Shown here: positions 1 through 8,905 of the stretch, one piece after another
Position numbering within the stretch: position 1 is the stretch's first letter
Layout of the letters: every line of letters starts with the position of its first letter
From: CAKZLS01 sp963701445
Lineage (GTDB): Bacteria > Pseudomonadota > Alphaproteobacteria > Rhodospirillales > Defluviicoccaceae
Assembly (NCBI GenBank): GCA_963701445.1
Contig: CAVPAM010000039.1
Coordinates: forward strand, 124,001-188,000
Length of the DNA stretch: 64,000 nt
Direction: 5' to 3'
Notes under the pieces: generated by a model
The model's database searches: none
Seen by the model: the letters and a program-made list of their open reading frames with translations, nothing else
Told to the model about the DNA's origin: nothing
Translations under genes and position numbers: made by a program

Positions 1-1345
1 TGTCCAGCCGGTTGGCGCTCCAAGACGACACCGCCGGGCCGGAGCTCAGACCGCCGCCCAGGCTCTCCCAGCCGTGCCATCCGGCGCCATTCCACCACAG
101 GTGCCACATCGCCTGATCCATTCCCCGCGCGAACACATCGATGCGATTGGGTCCCCACGAAACGGCCGCCGGTTCCGACGAGAGCAAACCGCCGAGGTCT
201 TCCCAGCCGCTCCAGCCGCCCTGGAACCATTTGTGGAACAGGTGGTGATTGGTTCCAATCGCGAAAATGTCGAGACGGCCGCTGGCCCACGAACAGATCG
301 CCGGCGCCCCCTGGATTATGCCTCCGAGCGACTCCCAGCCACGCCAGGCCGCGCCATCCCACCAGCGGTGCCATACGGCGGAGTCCGTTCCCCTCGCCAC
401 CACGTCGATGCGATTCGCTCCCCAGGAGACCGCGCTCGGTTTCGAGGTGATGGTTCCACCGAGACTTTCCCAGCCGCGCCACCCGACCGTCACCGGCAGC
501 ACCACCCCTTGGGCGGTCCAGAAGGGGAACTCCGTGTCGATGCCGGCTTCGCCGTACGCGATCTTGAAGAAGCCGCCGGAACCCCAGCCCGCTCCCCAGG
601 AATTCTTGCAGATCCAGCACTGTTCAGCCTCGGAGTAACCGATCACCTGCACGCAGTGCAAACCGACGTCTGCCCCGGTGACATGGTGATAGACACCGCC
701 GCCGTACGAGAAGAAATCGTTGAAAACATGGAACACGGCGCAACAGGGTCCGGTGTTCGAGAGATAGTTCTTGCGGTCGACGACACTTGCCAGGGTGCCG
801 GACTTCGTCACCTTGACGGCCCGCGCGTCGCGATTGGGGCCGACGACGCACTTCGGATTTGGCGGCGGAGCGGCGAAAGCGCTGGCGTAGGGAAAACACG
901 CTTCATCGGGGATACCGCGCGTCTTGACCTGGCCGATTGCCTGATCCGGCCACCATCCGCCGCAGCTTGCGCCGTGACTCGAACAGAAATGCAAATCCGC
1001 CTCGGACAGATCGAGCAATTGCCCTTTCTCGATCGAGGCCATCGATTCCACCGTGGCCGACGTGCAGAAAGAAACGCACGATCCGCAACCGCCCTGGTCC
1101 TTCACCGGGGTCACATGGTTGCCGTTGTGGTTGCGCCAATCGACCGCCGGCGCAAAGTTGGCCACCGGCGCGGCCGAAGCCATTGGCGCCATCGCCGCCG
1201 CAAGCGCCTCCTGGTCGACGACGACCCCAAGCAGTCTCTGCTTCTCGGAATCGCTCAGGCTTGAGTGCGGAGTTTGTCGGGCGGTCCACCGGGCGCCAGA
1301 TTGGCTGAGTTCCGCGGTCAACGTCCGGACTTTTAGCGTAGGCAT
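1..1345 (-). CDS. Papain-family (C1A) cysteine protease with C-terminal PLL/DUF346-like lectin repeats, partial
   Basis: The frame is open from an ATG at 1345 (upstream AAAGGA) to the left edge, 448 codons, with the C-terminus outside the window. After a short prosegment of about 65 residues comes a papain fold. The catalytic Cys is about residue 90 in QGGCGSCVSF, His about 230 in GLHCVQVIGY, and Asn about 248 in CKNSWGAGWG. From about residue 285 to the edge there are at least three tandem repeats of roughly 48 residues with the pattern GWESLGG...SW..nRiDvfargtd..mwH.ww. These resemble the DUF346/PLL beta-propeller lectin repeats. I see no classical signal peptide, so the export route is unclear. 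The W after the catalytic Cys of most papains is V here. Likely role: sugar- or surface-targeted proteolysis. Confidence 0.85.
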   Translation of the reverse strand, partial: MPTLKVRTLTAELSQSGARWTARQTPHSSLSDSEKQRLLGVVVDQEALAAAMAPMASAAPVANFAPAVDWRNHNGNHVTPVKDQGGCGSCVSFCTSATVESMASIEKGQLLDLSEADLHFCSSHGASCGGWWPDQAIGQVKTRGIPDEACFPYASAFAAPPPNPKCVVGPNRDARAVKVTKSGTLASVVDRKNYLSNTGPCCAVFHVFNDFFSYGGGVYHHVTGADVGLHCVQVIGYSEAEQCWICKNSWGAGWGSGGFFKIAYGEAGIDTEFPFWTAQGVVLPVTVGWRGWESLGGTITSKPSAVSWGANRIDVVARGTDSAVWHRWWDGAAWRGWESLGGIIQGAPAICSWASGRLDIFAIGTNHHLFHKWFQGGWSGWEDLGGLLSSEPAAVSWGPNRIDVFARGMDQAMWHLWWNGAGWHGWESLGGGLSSGPAVSSWSANRLD

Positions 1346-1993
1346 AAGATTTTTCCTTTGTTAGGTTGAGTAACGAGCAAGAAAAAACCGAAAACTCTCC
1401 ATACGACACCTAAAAGCACCACGATTTTTATCGTTTAATCTCTTGAAAATACAAAAACCGAAATCGCGTCATCCCGGATCGCCGGATGGACGACTCCAAG
1501 GGCAAGGGCCGACCCTGGCGGACGATATGGCGGAAAAGCGACGTGCCGTTTCCTTGTCCATGGCTCATAAACCATTGATTTACAGGAAGTTGATCTGTCA
1601 TCGTCGCGCAAACCCGGTTGCCGATGAATGGCGAAACGCACAAGACAGGGTCTCGTCGCCGACGCGCGCCATCGCCGCCGCCCATTTGCATGCACGCACA
1701 CCGATCCGCGCCCCAAAGAAGAACGACACGCTTAAATCGTCTGAAATTTTTCCGTATACTCTAAAGTTCCGCCTTTTGCTCAGGGCACTTTTTATTTTTA
1801 TTATAAAGACGCACTTTGTTAATCCGATAACTAGCCCCTATTTGGGTTTATGTCAATACTCATTGCACGCCGGAAACAACCGGGGTTTCAGATCCAGCGC
1901 GGTTCAGGCCCGGTCCCCGTGCCCGAAACCGAAAACCACCGAAAGGCAATTTGCGCGAACTCCCCCGGCGAGATGTAAGCCAGCGCCAAGTCT
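1346..1993. other. Intergenic stretch, no gene recognised
   Basis: This lies between the divergently oriented protease start and the end of the next minus-strand gene. Positions about 1735-1860 are distinctly A+T rich compared with the surroundings. Open frames here have no recognisable protein features. Confidence 0.5.
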
Positions 1994-3224
1994 TCAGTCA
2001 CCGGCGCCTGTCCGGCCCGCATTCGGCTTCGGGAGTTGATTGAGGAACGGCCGGAACGTGTTGACCGCCGCGTTCGATGCTTCCAGGAGCCAAGCCTTGA
2101 ATCCATCTTCGCTCCTTGGGTCGCCGTCATAGTCGATTGAAACCAAACCCTTGAACGGATTTTCGTTCTCGATCGTCAGACGAATGGGGAGCCCGCTATC
2201 CCTCTCCAGCTGCTCCTGGGCCGTTTCGATCTGCAGAAAGGCATTCAAACCCTCGTCGTCCCTGAAACGCATGAACAATCCGGCCTCGCCCGTCTTGGCG
2301 CGAAAGGCGGTCATCCACTCCGCCGGACGGGGCATCGCCATGCGAACCCAGCCATGGCCGCCATGGCGCGGCTTGGCCTGATCGGGGTGGTCGAACGCCA
2401 CGCGCGTCGATGTACGACTGCCAGAATGCCCGCGTTGACTGCTTGAAAGCATCCCTGCCGGGATCGATCAGGGCTTCCGCGTCGTCTTGCGACCGGTCGT
2501 CGGCGTCGAAGGAGACAGGAACCCCGCCCTCGTCCAGAAAGACCCGGTGCCGAATGATGTCGGTCCGCAGCGCCATGCTCGGGATGATCATCAGGTCGTT
2601 CGTTTCGCTCCGCCAAAGCTGGAACTCCACCAGCGCCAGCTTTGAGTTGACGCCGCTGCTCGTATTGAGATGATCCACGATCGCATGGACATCCGAACGG
2701 ATACCGTCCCCCGCGATGATCAGAACGAAATCGCCCGTCTTGAGCGAGGCCGAAACCCGATCGACGAAGCGGGCCTCCTCGGTGTCCGGGAAAACATCCG
2801 CCACCAGGGAATAGAGCCGGTTGGCGTCCCCTTCGGCGCCGGGTGATTTTATCCGGGCGCAAAGATCTCCGTACGACCACCGGCGCATCAGACCGGCATA
2901 CTCCAGAACCTGGGCGATGACTTCGCGCCGCGCCTGAGGATTGCGCCACAGCTTGCATTCCACGAGAACGGGTTTGCCTTCCGGCGTCATGCCGAAAATA
3001 TCGAGAAAGACCGAACCTCCGGCCCTGGGGATGCTCAACTCGCGGCAGATCGGTACAAACCCCCGAGTGCCGCTGTCGATCTCACGAATGGGAATAAGGC
3101 CGGGGTTCTCGAACAGGAGTCCCTGGAGCCATTTTTCGTCATGGCCGGACTCTCCCGCCGCGAGAGACGTTCTTGTGAATGGTGTCTTGGCCCCAAGGGT
3201 ATCCCCCAGCAAAAGTCCACGCAT
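1994..3224 (-). CDS. PD-(D/E)XK nuclease-like protein, interrupted by a frameshift
   Basis: The start is ATG 3224, preceded by a GAGGA-type ribosome site. The N-terminal half has the restriction-endonuclease core signature, an Asp in FLDIFGM followed by the E-x-K in VLVECKLWRNPQAR. This is typical of PD-(D/E)XK proteins of unknown function with a C-terminal DUF4268-like region. The frame changes near 2400, after WQSYIDARG. The continuation in the next frame (VAFDHPDQAKPR onward) is clearly the same protein, runs to a TGA at 1994 and contains a helical region ending in LNQLPKPNAG. The shift is +1 as read, so a one-base assembly error and a true mutation are both possible. There is no methylase partner nearby, so it is not obviously part of a restriction system. 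Confidence 0.7.
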
Positions 3225-3266
3225 TTCCAGTAATCCTCGGCAGTTCGAAGGCGGCAATAGCCGGCG

Positions 3267-3335
3267 GCGTATTCCGACGAATGTGGTGCCTATGCTGCCA
3301 TGTATGCGCCGGATTGCGCCAAGGCTAATTCGCCC
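3267..3335. repeat. Dispersed short repeat, copy 1
   Basis: It contains GCGTATTCCGACGAATG, identical to 10858-10874. After a diverged spacer both copies have a GATTG(C/G)GCCAAG block followed by AATTC. The layout resembles the multiple-terminal-repeat ends of IS21-family elements. No transposase is present, and that family link is my inference only. Confidence 0.5.
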
Positions 3336-3432
3336 TACCTTGCCAGTGGTCCGCCGTGGAGGTTGCGCGGACGCGGGGCGGCGGGGCATTAATGCGCGAC
3401 GCTTTCGAGACCGGAATGGACGCGACCGAGAC

Positions 3433-4440
3433 ATGGATCCGCTGACACAGGGCGCGGTGGGGGCGGCGCTGCCGCAGGCCACCACCAACAGGACCCACGT
3501 GGGCGTCGCCGGCGTCCTCGGGTTCGTCGCCGGGATGGCGGCGGACCTGGACGTGCTCATCCGCTCCGACACCGATCCGCTGATGTTCCTCGAATACCAC
3601 CGCCAGTTCACCCACGCGCTGATCTTCATTCCCGTCGGCGGCCTGCTGTGCGCGCTGGCGCTCCACTGGATCGTCCGACGGCGCTGGCGGCTGACGTTCG
3701 GGCGGACCTTTCTGTTCTGCACGCTCGGCTACGCCACCCACGCGCTGCTCGATACCTGCACCACCTACGGCACCATGCTGTTCTGGCCGTTCAGCGACGA
3801 GCGGTTCTCGTGGAGTTTCGTCTCCGTCGTCGACCCGCTGTTCACGGTGCCGCTGGTGGTGCTGGTGGTGCTCGCGGGGTTGCGGCGGAAACCGGTGTTC
3901 GCGCGCGCCGCCCTCGCCTGGGCGGGTTTCTACCTGGTGCTCGGCGCGATGCAGCACCACGCGGCGCTGGCCATGGCCGAGGAGATCGCGGCGTCGCGCG
4001 GCCACGCGCCCGTCCGGATCCAGGCGAAGCCGAGTTTCGCCAACATCCTGGTGTGGAAAACCATCTACGAGACGGAGGACCGGTTCTACGTGGACGCGGT
4101 GCGCGCGGGCGTGGCGCCACGGATTTTTCCCGGCGTTTCGCTGGCGAAACTCGACACCGCCCGCGACCTGCCGTGGCTCGATCCCGCCTCGCGGCAGGCG
4201 CGCGACATCGAGCGTTTCCGCTGGTTCAGCGACGGCTTCGTGGCGGAGGACCCGCATCGCCCCGACCGGATCATCGATGTCCGGTATTCCTTCGTGCCGA
4301 ACGACGTCAGCGCGCTCTGGTCCATCGAGCTTTCGCCCGACGCCCCGCCGACCGCCCACGTCCGCTACCGCACCCACCGCGAACACGCCCGCGAGAGCCT
4401 GGGCACGCTCTGGCGGATGCTCTCGAGCGTCTATCCTTGA
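3433..4440 (+). CDS. Membrane-bound metal-dependent hydrolase (DUF457/YdjM-like)
   Basis: 335 residues starting MDPLTQGAVGAALPQ, the usual start of the family. It has the N-terminal His/Asp motifs (DPLTQG, AADLDVL, HRQFTHAL, HALLDTCTTYG) that give the family its metal-dependent hydrolase name, interleaved with four to five membrane segments. The first 200 residues carry the membrane part and the remainder is a soluble C-terminal domain. Family members are inner-membrane proteins whose natural substrate is not established. The gene stands alone between two minus-strand genes. An in-frame extension upstream to 2941 exists but overlaps the opposite-strand nuclease-like gene and lacks conserved features, so I chose 3433. 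Confidence 0.85.
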   Translation: MDPLTQGAVGAALPQATTNRTHVGVAGVLGFVAGMAADLDVLIRSDTDPLMFLEYHRQFTHALIFIPVGGLLCALALHWIVRRRWRLTFGRTFLFCTLGYATHALLDTCTTYGTMLFWPFSDERFSWSFVSVVDPLFTVPLVVLVVLAGLRRKPVFARAALAWAGFYLVLGAMQHHAALAMAEEIAASRGHAPVRIQAKPSFANILVWKTIYETEDRFYVDAVRAGVAPRIFPGVSLAKLDTARDLPWLDPASRQARDIERFRWFSDGFVAEDPHRPDRIIDVRYSFVPNDVSALWSIELSPDAPPTAHVRYRTHREHARESLGTLWRMLSSVYP

Positions 4441-4495
4441 GGGATGGATCGGGCGAAGGATGGATCAGGCTGGCGCCGCCGCGCCGCCGGCGCCC

Positions 4496-5086
4496 TCAGC
4501 GGAACGGATCCGAGACCGGCCTTTGGAAGCCGCTTCCGAAGGGATCGTGTTTCGAATGATGCCGTTTCGGCGCATGGTCGGACATGGCTTGCTGGCACGA
4601 CAGCATCTCCTCGATCGCCCGGCGGCTCCCCATCAGCGACAATCGCGCGATTTCCCGTCCCCGGTATCCGATCGATAGGGCGTTTTTTCGCGAAAACTCG
4701 GAAAAGAACTCGGCGCTTTCTATCGCCCCCATCAGATACCTCGGCCCCTCCCGATCGAAGGCGAAGCCCCTCGTCACGCCGCTCCAGGGCGTCTCGTCGT
4801 CGAACTGGAATTTGATCTCGTATTCCTTGCCGAGTTCGATGGACTTCCAGGATCCATTTCCGACGATGATGTAGGCGCCCTTGGCGTTGATGTCGAAACC
4901 GATCCTGAGCACGCTCCCCTCCTCGTACAGCGACACGGCGAAACAACCGTGGCCCAAGGTCTCATCGACGCGCACCTGCCACGAGCCCACTTTCTTCCAC
5001 AGCGGCGAGCCCGACTCGCCCGCCGCCGGACCCGCGACACTCATGGTCATGATCGCAAAGAGAATGGAGATGATCAGTGGCCGCAT
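4496..5086 (-). CDS. Secreted protein of unknown function
   Basis: 196 residues. A Sec-type signal peptide (MRPLIISILFAIMTMSVAGP..AAGES) is followed by a compact beta-rich domain: WKKVGSWQVRVDE, ..GCFAVSLYEEGSVLRIGFD, ..AYIIVGNGSW. That pattern recalls invasion-associated-locus-B-like or other small periplasmic beta domains, without a confident family match. The C-terminal 40 residues are His/Arg/Pro rich (HAPKRHHSKHDPFGSG). It converges on the DUF457 gene. Periplasmic location is inferred from the leader. Confidence 0.65.
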   Translation of the reverse strand: MRPLIISILFAIMTMSVAGPAAGESGSPLWKKVGSWQVRVDETLGHGCFAVSLYEEGSVLRIGFDINAKGAYIIVGNGSWKSIELGKEYEIKFQFDDETPWSGVTRGFAFDREGPRYLMGAIESAEFFSEFSRKNALSIGYRGREIARLSLMGSRRAIEEMLSCQQAMSDHAPKRHHSKHDPFGSGFQRPVSDPFR

Positions 5087-5640
5087 GTGTCTCGCCTCCC
5101 GTGCGCCGGCCGCCGGCGTGTGGTACCCCTCTGAATTCTACTAAAAAGTGTATCACGCTCACGACTTCCCGTTAAAGATATTAGATTTCCCCGAACAGGT
5201 ATTTTGCGGGCAATTTACTGGCGAAATGCCGGGTTTCGAAAGGCGCCCGCGGCGTCTCGCGCGGTCCTCGAAGCTCCGACCGCTCGACCGGGTGAAATCG
5301 GTCCAATTCATTTACCTACCGCGCCGAAATCGTGTAGTCTTTTGTCATCTGAAACGCGGGCTTTTCGCTCGATCGTTTGAGACGTCGTGAGTTTGCGATG
5401 AGCGGAGGGGGACCGTGAACGTCCGCGTGTTCATTTCAAGCCGTCGTCGACCTTCAATGTCGGCGCAACTTCGTCTGTCCTCGCGGTACCGTCTCCTCCC
5501 GTTCCGCCTCGAAAAACCACCTTGATACCCTGGGCGATCACAAACCCGCGGCCAGTGCGGCCCGAGGGGCACCTTACGGCACGATGTCACCATATGGATC
5601 CCGGCGAGCGCCGGGTAACAACGGAGAGGGAGTTAGAAAA
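5087..5640. other. Intergenic region upstream of the small protein/B12-radical SAM genes
   Basis: About 550 bases without a supported gene. I looked for a cobalamin riboswitch because a B12-dependent enzyme follows, and found no recognisable B12 box. Promoters for the divergent genes at 5086 and 5641 presumably lie here. Confidence 0.5.
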
Positions 5641-5859
5641 ATGGCAGAGAAAGAAAACGAAGCTCAAGGTTTTCTCGCGGCTTCGAGAATTTTTGAACCC
5701 GGCCGGCTGGTGATGGACCCGGCCATGCTGAAACTGTTGCCCGTGGAGAAGCTGCGGGACATCAGCGTGATCGCCATGAAGGCCAACGTATCCGCCACCG
5801 AGACCATGTTGAAGGCTCAGAAGCAGATCATCGAAGAACTGCAAAAGATGAAGATGTAG
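5641..5859 (+). CDS. Small 72-residue protein preceding a B12-radical SAM enzyme
   Basis: ATG 5641 is preceded by a strong purine-rich site (GGAGAGGGAG). The 72-residue product is charged and mostly helical (PVEKLRDISVIAMKANV, then AQKQIIEELQKMKM). Its N-terminal part reads AASRIFEPGRLVMDPAMLKL. No signal peptide and no cysteine. It lies 65 bases upstream of the radical SAM gene, separated by a strong hairpin that could set the ratio of the two products. It may be a partner or subunit, or less likely a peptide substrate of that enzyme. I do not recognise the family. Confidence 0.6.
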   Translation: MAEKENEAQGFLAASRIFEPGRLVMDPAMLKLLPVEKLRDISVIAMKANVSATETMLKAQKQIIEELQKMKM

Positions 5860-5867
5860 AGCCTTTC

Positions 5868-5896
5868 GGCCGATCCCCGCCCGGCGGGGATCGGCC
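5868..5896 (+). terminator. Strong GC hairpin between the small gene and the radical SAM gene
   Basis: A perfect 11-bp inverted repeat (GGCCGATCCCC / GGGGATCGGCC) with a 7-base loop starts 9 bases after the stop codon of the small gene. No clear T-run follows, so it may be an attenuator or mRNA-stabilising hairpin rather than a full terminator. Confidence 0.55.
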
Positions 5897-5924
5897 CTGT
5901 TCCGTCTGGAGAATGGGTCCCCTC

Positions 5925-7560
5925 ATGAGCGAAAAAATCGACGCCCTGCTCGTTGGATTCGAGAGCCAGGAAAATCTCGGCATGCGCTACGTCATGTCCT
6001 ACCTGCAAAGCCGAGGATATTCCGTCAAGCTCGTGCCCTTCAATCCGAAGGATCCGGAAGCGGTGCTGGCCGCCGCGACCACCTGGTCGCCGTCGATGAT
6101 CGGCTTTTCCATCATCTTTCAGTACACCATCGAGGACTTCAAGCGGGTGACCGAGTTGCTGCGCGACAACGGCGTCGCCGCCCACCTCACGGCCGGCGGT
6201 CATTTTCCGACGCTCAGGCCCGAGGACACCTTCGCGGAGTTGCCGGCGCTCGACTCCATCGTGCGCTTCGAGGGCGAGCAGACGGCGGCGGAGCTGCTGG
6301 CGGCCATCGACACCCCGGAGGCGTGGGACCGCATCGCCGGTCTGGCTTTCCGCCGGGACGGCGGCATTGTCGTCAATCCGCCGCGTCCGCTGGTGAGCGA
6401 TCTCGACGAATTTCCCTGGCCGGCCCGGAACAGCGCGCATACGGAGGTGCGCGGGGTGCCGGTGGCGTCGCTTCTCGGCAGCCGCGGCTGCTGCTTCGAC
6501 TGCGCGTTCTGCAGCATCCGGCAGTTCTACGGCGGCGCCCCCGGACCGGTCCGCCGCGCCCGCTCGCCCGAGGACGTGATCGCCGAGATGCGGCATCTCA
6601 ATGACCGCCACGGCATCCGCCTGTTCGTTTTCCACGACGACGACTTCGCCGCGAAAACAATCCAGCAGCGCCGCTGGGTGGCACGTTTTCTCGATCTTCT
6701 CGACGAAACCGGTCTCGGCCGGCGGATCGGCTGGAAGATCTCCTGCCGGGTCGACGACGTGGAGGCCGACGTGTTCGCGCGGTGCAAGGCGCTGGGCCTG
6801 ATGAGCGTCTACGTGGGCGTCGAGTCCGGCAGCCCCGAGGGCCTGGTCACCCTGAACAAGCGGGTGACGGTCGAGCAGAACCTGGCGGCGCTGACCACCT
6901 TGAAGGAGGTGGGTCTCGCCTACGACATGGGCTTCATGCTGCTCGATCCCGAAACCAGCATCACCGAGCTTCGCGACAATTTGCGCTTTCTCCGCAAGGT
7001 GGCGGAGTTGGGCGGCGTGCCCATTTCCTTCGCCAAGACCATGCCGCTGGCCGGCACGGCCATCGAGAAGCGCCTGCAAGACGCCGGCCGGCTGACCGGG
7101 ACGCGCACCCGTCCGGACTACGACCTGCTCGATCCCCGGATCGACCAGCTGGCCGTGTTCCTCACCCTGCACTTCAGTTTCCGGAACTCCAGCACGCGCG
7201 GCCTGGTGGAGCGGCTGCGCGCCGCCGCGTTCGACCATTCCGTGGCCAGCCGGTTCGAAGACGGGCGCCTGGATCGCCTCCTACGGCGACGCCCTCGACG
7301 AACTCATGGACCGGGCCAACGTCTCGGCCCTCGACGCGCTCGAGGCCCTCGTCGAACGGGTCGCGGACCTGCCCGCGACGCCCGAGAGCGTCGCGTCCAT
7401 CTGGTTCGAGCTGATAGCGATGATGGGCCCGGCGCACCAGGCGGAGGCCGACATCAACGCCGACCTCAAGCGGGTCCTGCTCCGTTTCAGCCCCGAGCTG
7501 GGCGAGGGCATGGTCGCCGAGGACCGGGAGGAACCGGAGTCCGTTTACGTCTACTGCTAG
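5925..7560 (+). CDS. B12-binding domain radical SAM protein (frameshift near the C-terminus)
   Basis: Residues 1-135 form a cobalamin-binding Rossmann domain of the B12-radical SAM class (DALLVGFESQENLGMRY, ..SPSMIGFSIIFQYT, ..HLTAGGHFPTL). The radical SAM core follows with a C-x3-C-x2-C cluster motif in RGCCFDCAFCSI at about residue 190. Later core motifs include LFVFHDDDF and VYVGVESGSPEGL. Near 7263 the frame shifts +1. The true end continues as WIASYGDALDELMDRANVSA and stops at 7560. Start: ATG 5913 sits only two bases from GGAG, so I prefer ATG 5925 (MSEKIDALLVG). The reaction is unknown; the class does methylations, ring contractions and similar radical chemistry. Confidence 0.85.
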
Positions 7561-7671
7561 TGGTCCGTTTCTGACATATGGTCGCGCGACCGGCTGGCCC
7601 CGCCGCGCGTTCCAGCGTCGACAGGGCCATGCAAGTCGGCGCGTGATGGCCGGCGCGCGAAAGGATGAAAG

Positions 7672-7845
7672 ATGTCTCCGCGGCTGAGATCGAAGATCGC
7701 GACGACCCTGGCGGTTCTGGGCATCGTCCTCCTGCCGTTCGGTCTGTACGCGCTGGTGGTGAACGACTATTTCGTCCTCATCGTGGCCAGTCTCGGACTG
7801 GTGATCGCCGGCGCCCTCGTCGGCAAGGCCGGCAAGCGCGGCTGA
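7672..7845 (+). CDS. Small two-helix membrane protein
   Basis: 57 residues from ATG 7672, with an AAAGGA site 8 bases upstream. A basic N-terminus (MSPRLRSKIATT) is followed by two predicted membrane segments, about residues 12-30 and 34-51, and a basic tail GKAGKRG. It ends 22 bases before modD and is probably co-transcribed with it. No family recognised. Confidence 0.6.
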   Translation: MSPRLRSKIATTLAVLGIVLLPFGLYALVVNDYFVLIVASLGLVIAGALVGKAGKRG

Positions 7846-7867
7846 TGCCAAAGACCGGAACGCGGCC

Positions 7868-8722
7868 ATGATGGTCCTCGACGACGCGACTTTGCTCGGA
7901 TACCTGAAAGAAGACGCTCCTTACGGCGATCTCACCACGCGCTCGCTGGGCCTGGACGACACCGCCGCCCGCATGCGCTTTCACGCGCGCGGCGAGATGA
8001 CGGTGTGCGGCGTGGAGGAGAGCGCGCGGTTGCTGGAGCTGATCGGCGCCACCGCGCGGCCGGCTTGCGCCAGCGGCGACCGCGTGCCGGCCGCCGGCGC
8101 GATCCTCGACGCGGAGGGCGCCGCCGGGCCGCTCATGCTCGGGTGGAAGGTGGCGCAGACCCTGATGGAGTGGGCCTCGGGCGTGGCCACCGCGACGCGC
8201 GCCCTGGTGGACACCGCGCGCGCCGCCAATCCCAACGTGGTCGTGGCCTGCACCCGCAAGGCGGTTCCCGGCACCCGCCCGCTGTCGGCCAAGGCCATCC
8301 TCTCCGGCGGCGCCTCGCTTCACCGCGCCGGATTGTCGGACACGCTGCTGCTGTTCCCGGAGCATCGCAACCTCGACGGCGGCAGTGGCGGCGGCGGCGA
8401 CGCGCTGGCGCGCCAGATCGCCGCCCTCAAGCGCGCCTGCCCGGAACGGAGCGTGGTGGTGGAGGTCAAGGACATCGCCGAGGCCCTGGAAGCCGCGCGC
8501 CATGGCGCCGATGTTCTACAATTGGAGAAGTTCGACCCCGCCCAGGTCGCCGAACTGGCGCGGAGCCTCCCCAACGGCACGCGCGCGAAAATCGCCGCCG
8601 CCGGCGGAATCAACCCCGCCAACGCCGCCGCCTACGCCCGCTCCGGCGCCGAAATCCTGGTGACGTCGTGGCCCTATTCCGCCAACCCCGCCGACGTGAA
8701 GGTCACCATCTCGCGCGCTTGA
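7868..8722 (+). CDS. modD: ModD-type nicotinate-nucleotide pyrophosphorylase homologue
   Basis: 284 residues of the quinolinate phosphoribosyltransferase fold. The N-terminus LLGYLKEDAPYGDLTTRSLG and the segment CTRKAVPGTRPLSAKAILSGGA..HRAGLSDTLLLFPEHR are characteristic of ModD, found near molybdate transport genes, rather than NadC. No mod transporter is visible here. Quinolinate phosphoribosyl-transfer activity is therefore uncertain and a molybdenum-related role is known only by association. The last 64 bases of the gene are repeated at 9973-10036, beyond the Fic gene. Confidence 0.85.
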   Translation: MMVLDDATLLGYLKEDAPYGDLTTRSLGLDDTAARMRFHARGEMTVCGVEESARLLELIGATARPACASGDRVPAAGAILDAEGAAGPLMLGWKVAQTLMEWASGVATATRALVDTARAANPNVVVACTRKAVPGTRPLSAKAILSGGASLHRAGLSDTLLLFPEHRNLDGGSGGGGDALARQIAALKRACPERSVVVEVKDIAEALEAARHGADVLQLEKFDPAQVAELARSLPNGTRAKIAAAGGINPANAAAYARSGAEILVTSWPYSANPADVKVTISRA

Positions 8723-8725
8723 ACC
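8662..8725 (+). repeat. Direct repeat flanking the Fic gene, left copy (modD 3' end)
   Basis: 64 bases covering the last 20 codons of modD. By hand alignment it matches 9973-10036 at 56 of 64 positions. The last 23 bases (TCACCATCTCG..TTGAACC) are identical. Confidence 0.8.
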
Positions 8726-8821
8726 AGAATTACGCTATGTATTACGGATCTCGTGTGGGCGGATGGCAATTAAGCAGCATGTCTCCAGAACCCGGGTCAT
8801 GATTGGTGCGCGCTGCTGGTT

Positions 8822-8905
8822 TTTGAATTGGATGGAAATGGATGGATAAATGGATGAACCTATGAGATGATAATCGGATGGAATTGGATGAAAACACGGA
8901 TGGTG
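8822..8905 (+). repeat. GGATG-rich irregular repeats around the Fic start
   Basis: At least six irregular copies of TGGATG or GGATGGA-like words lie in about 80 bases, spanning the Fic start codon. Several alternative ATGs result, which makes the exact start uncertain. Confidence 0.5.

Noticed and set aside
1443..2039. Plus-strand open frame of about 200 codons in the A+T-rich gap
   Set aside because: No ribosome site, no domain and odd composition; I treat it as non-coding.
2941..3432. In-frame upstream extension of the DUF457 gene
   Set aside because: It overlaps the opposite-strand nuclease-like gene and lacks any conserved start; MDPLTQG at 3433 is the family start.
5087..5640. Possible cobalamin riboswitch ahead of the B12-radical SAM enzyme
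   Set aside because: No B12-box consensus and no helical layout of the riboswitch were visible.
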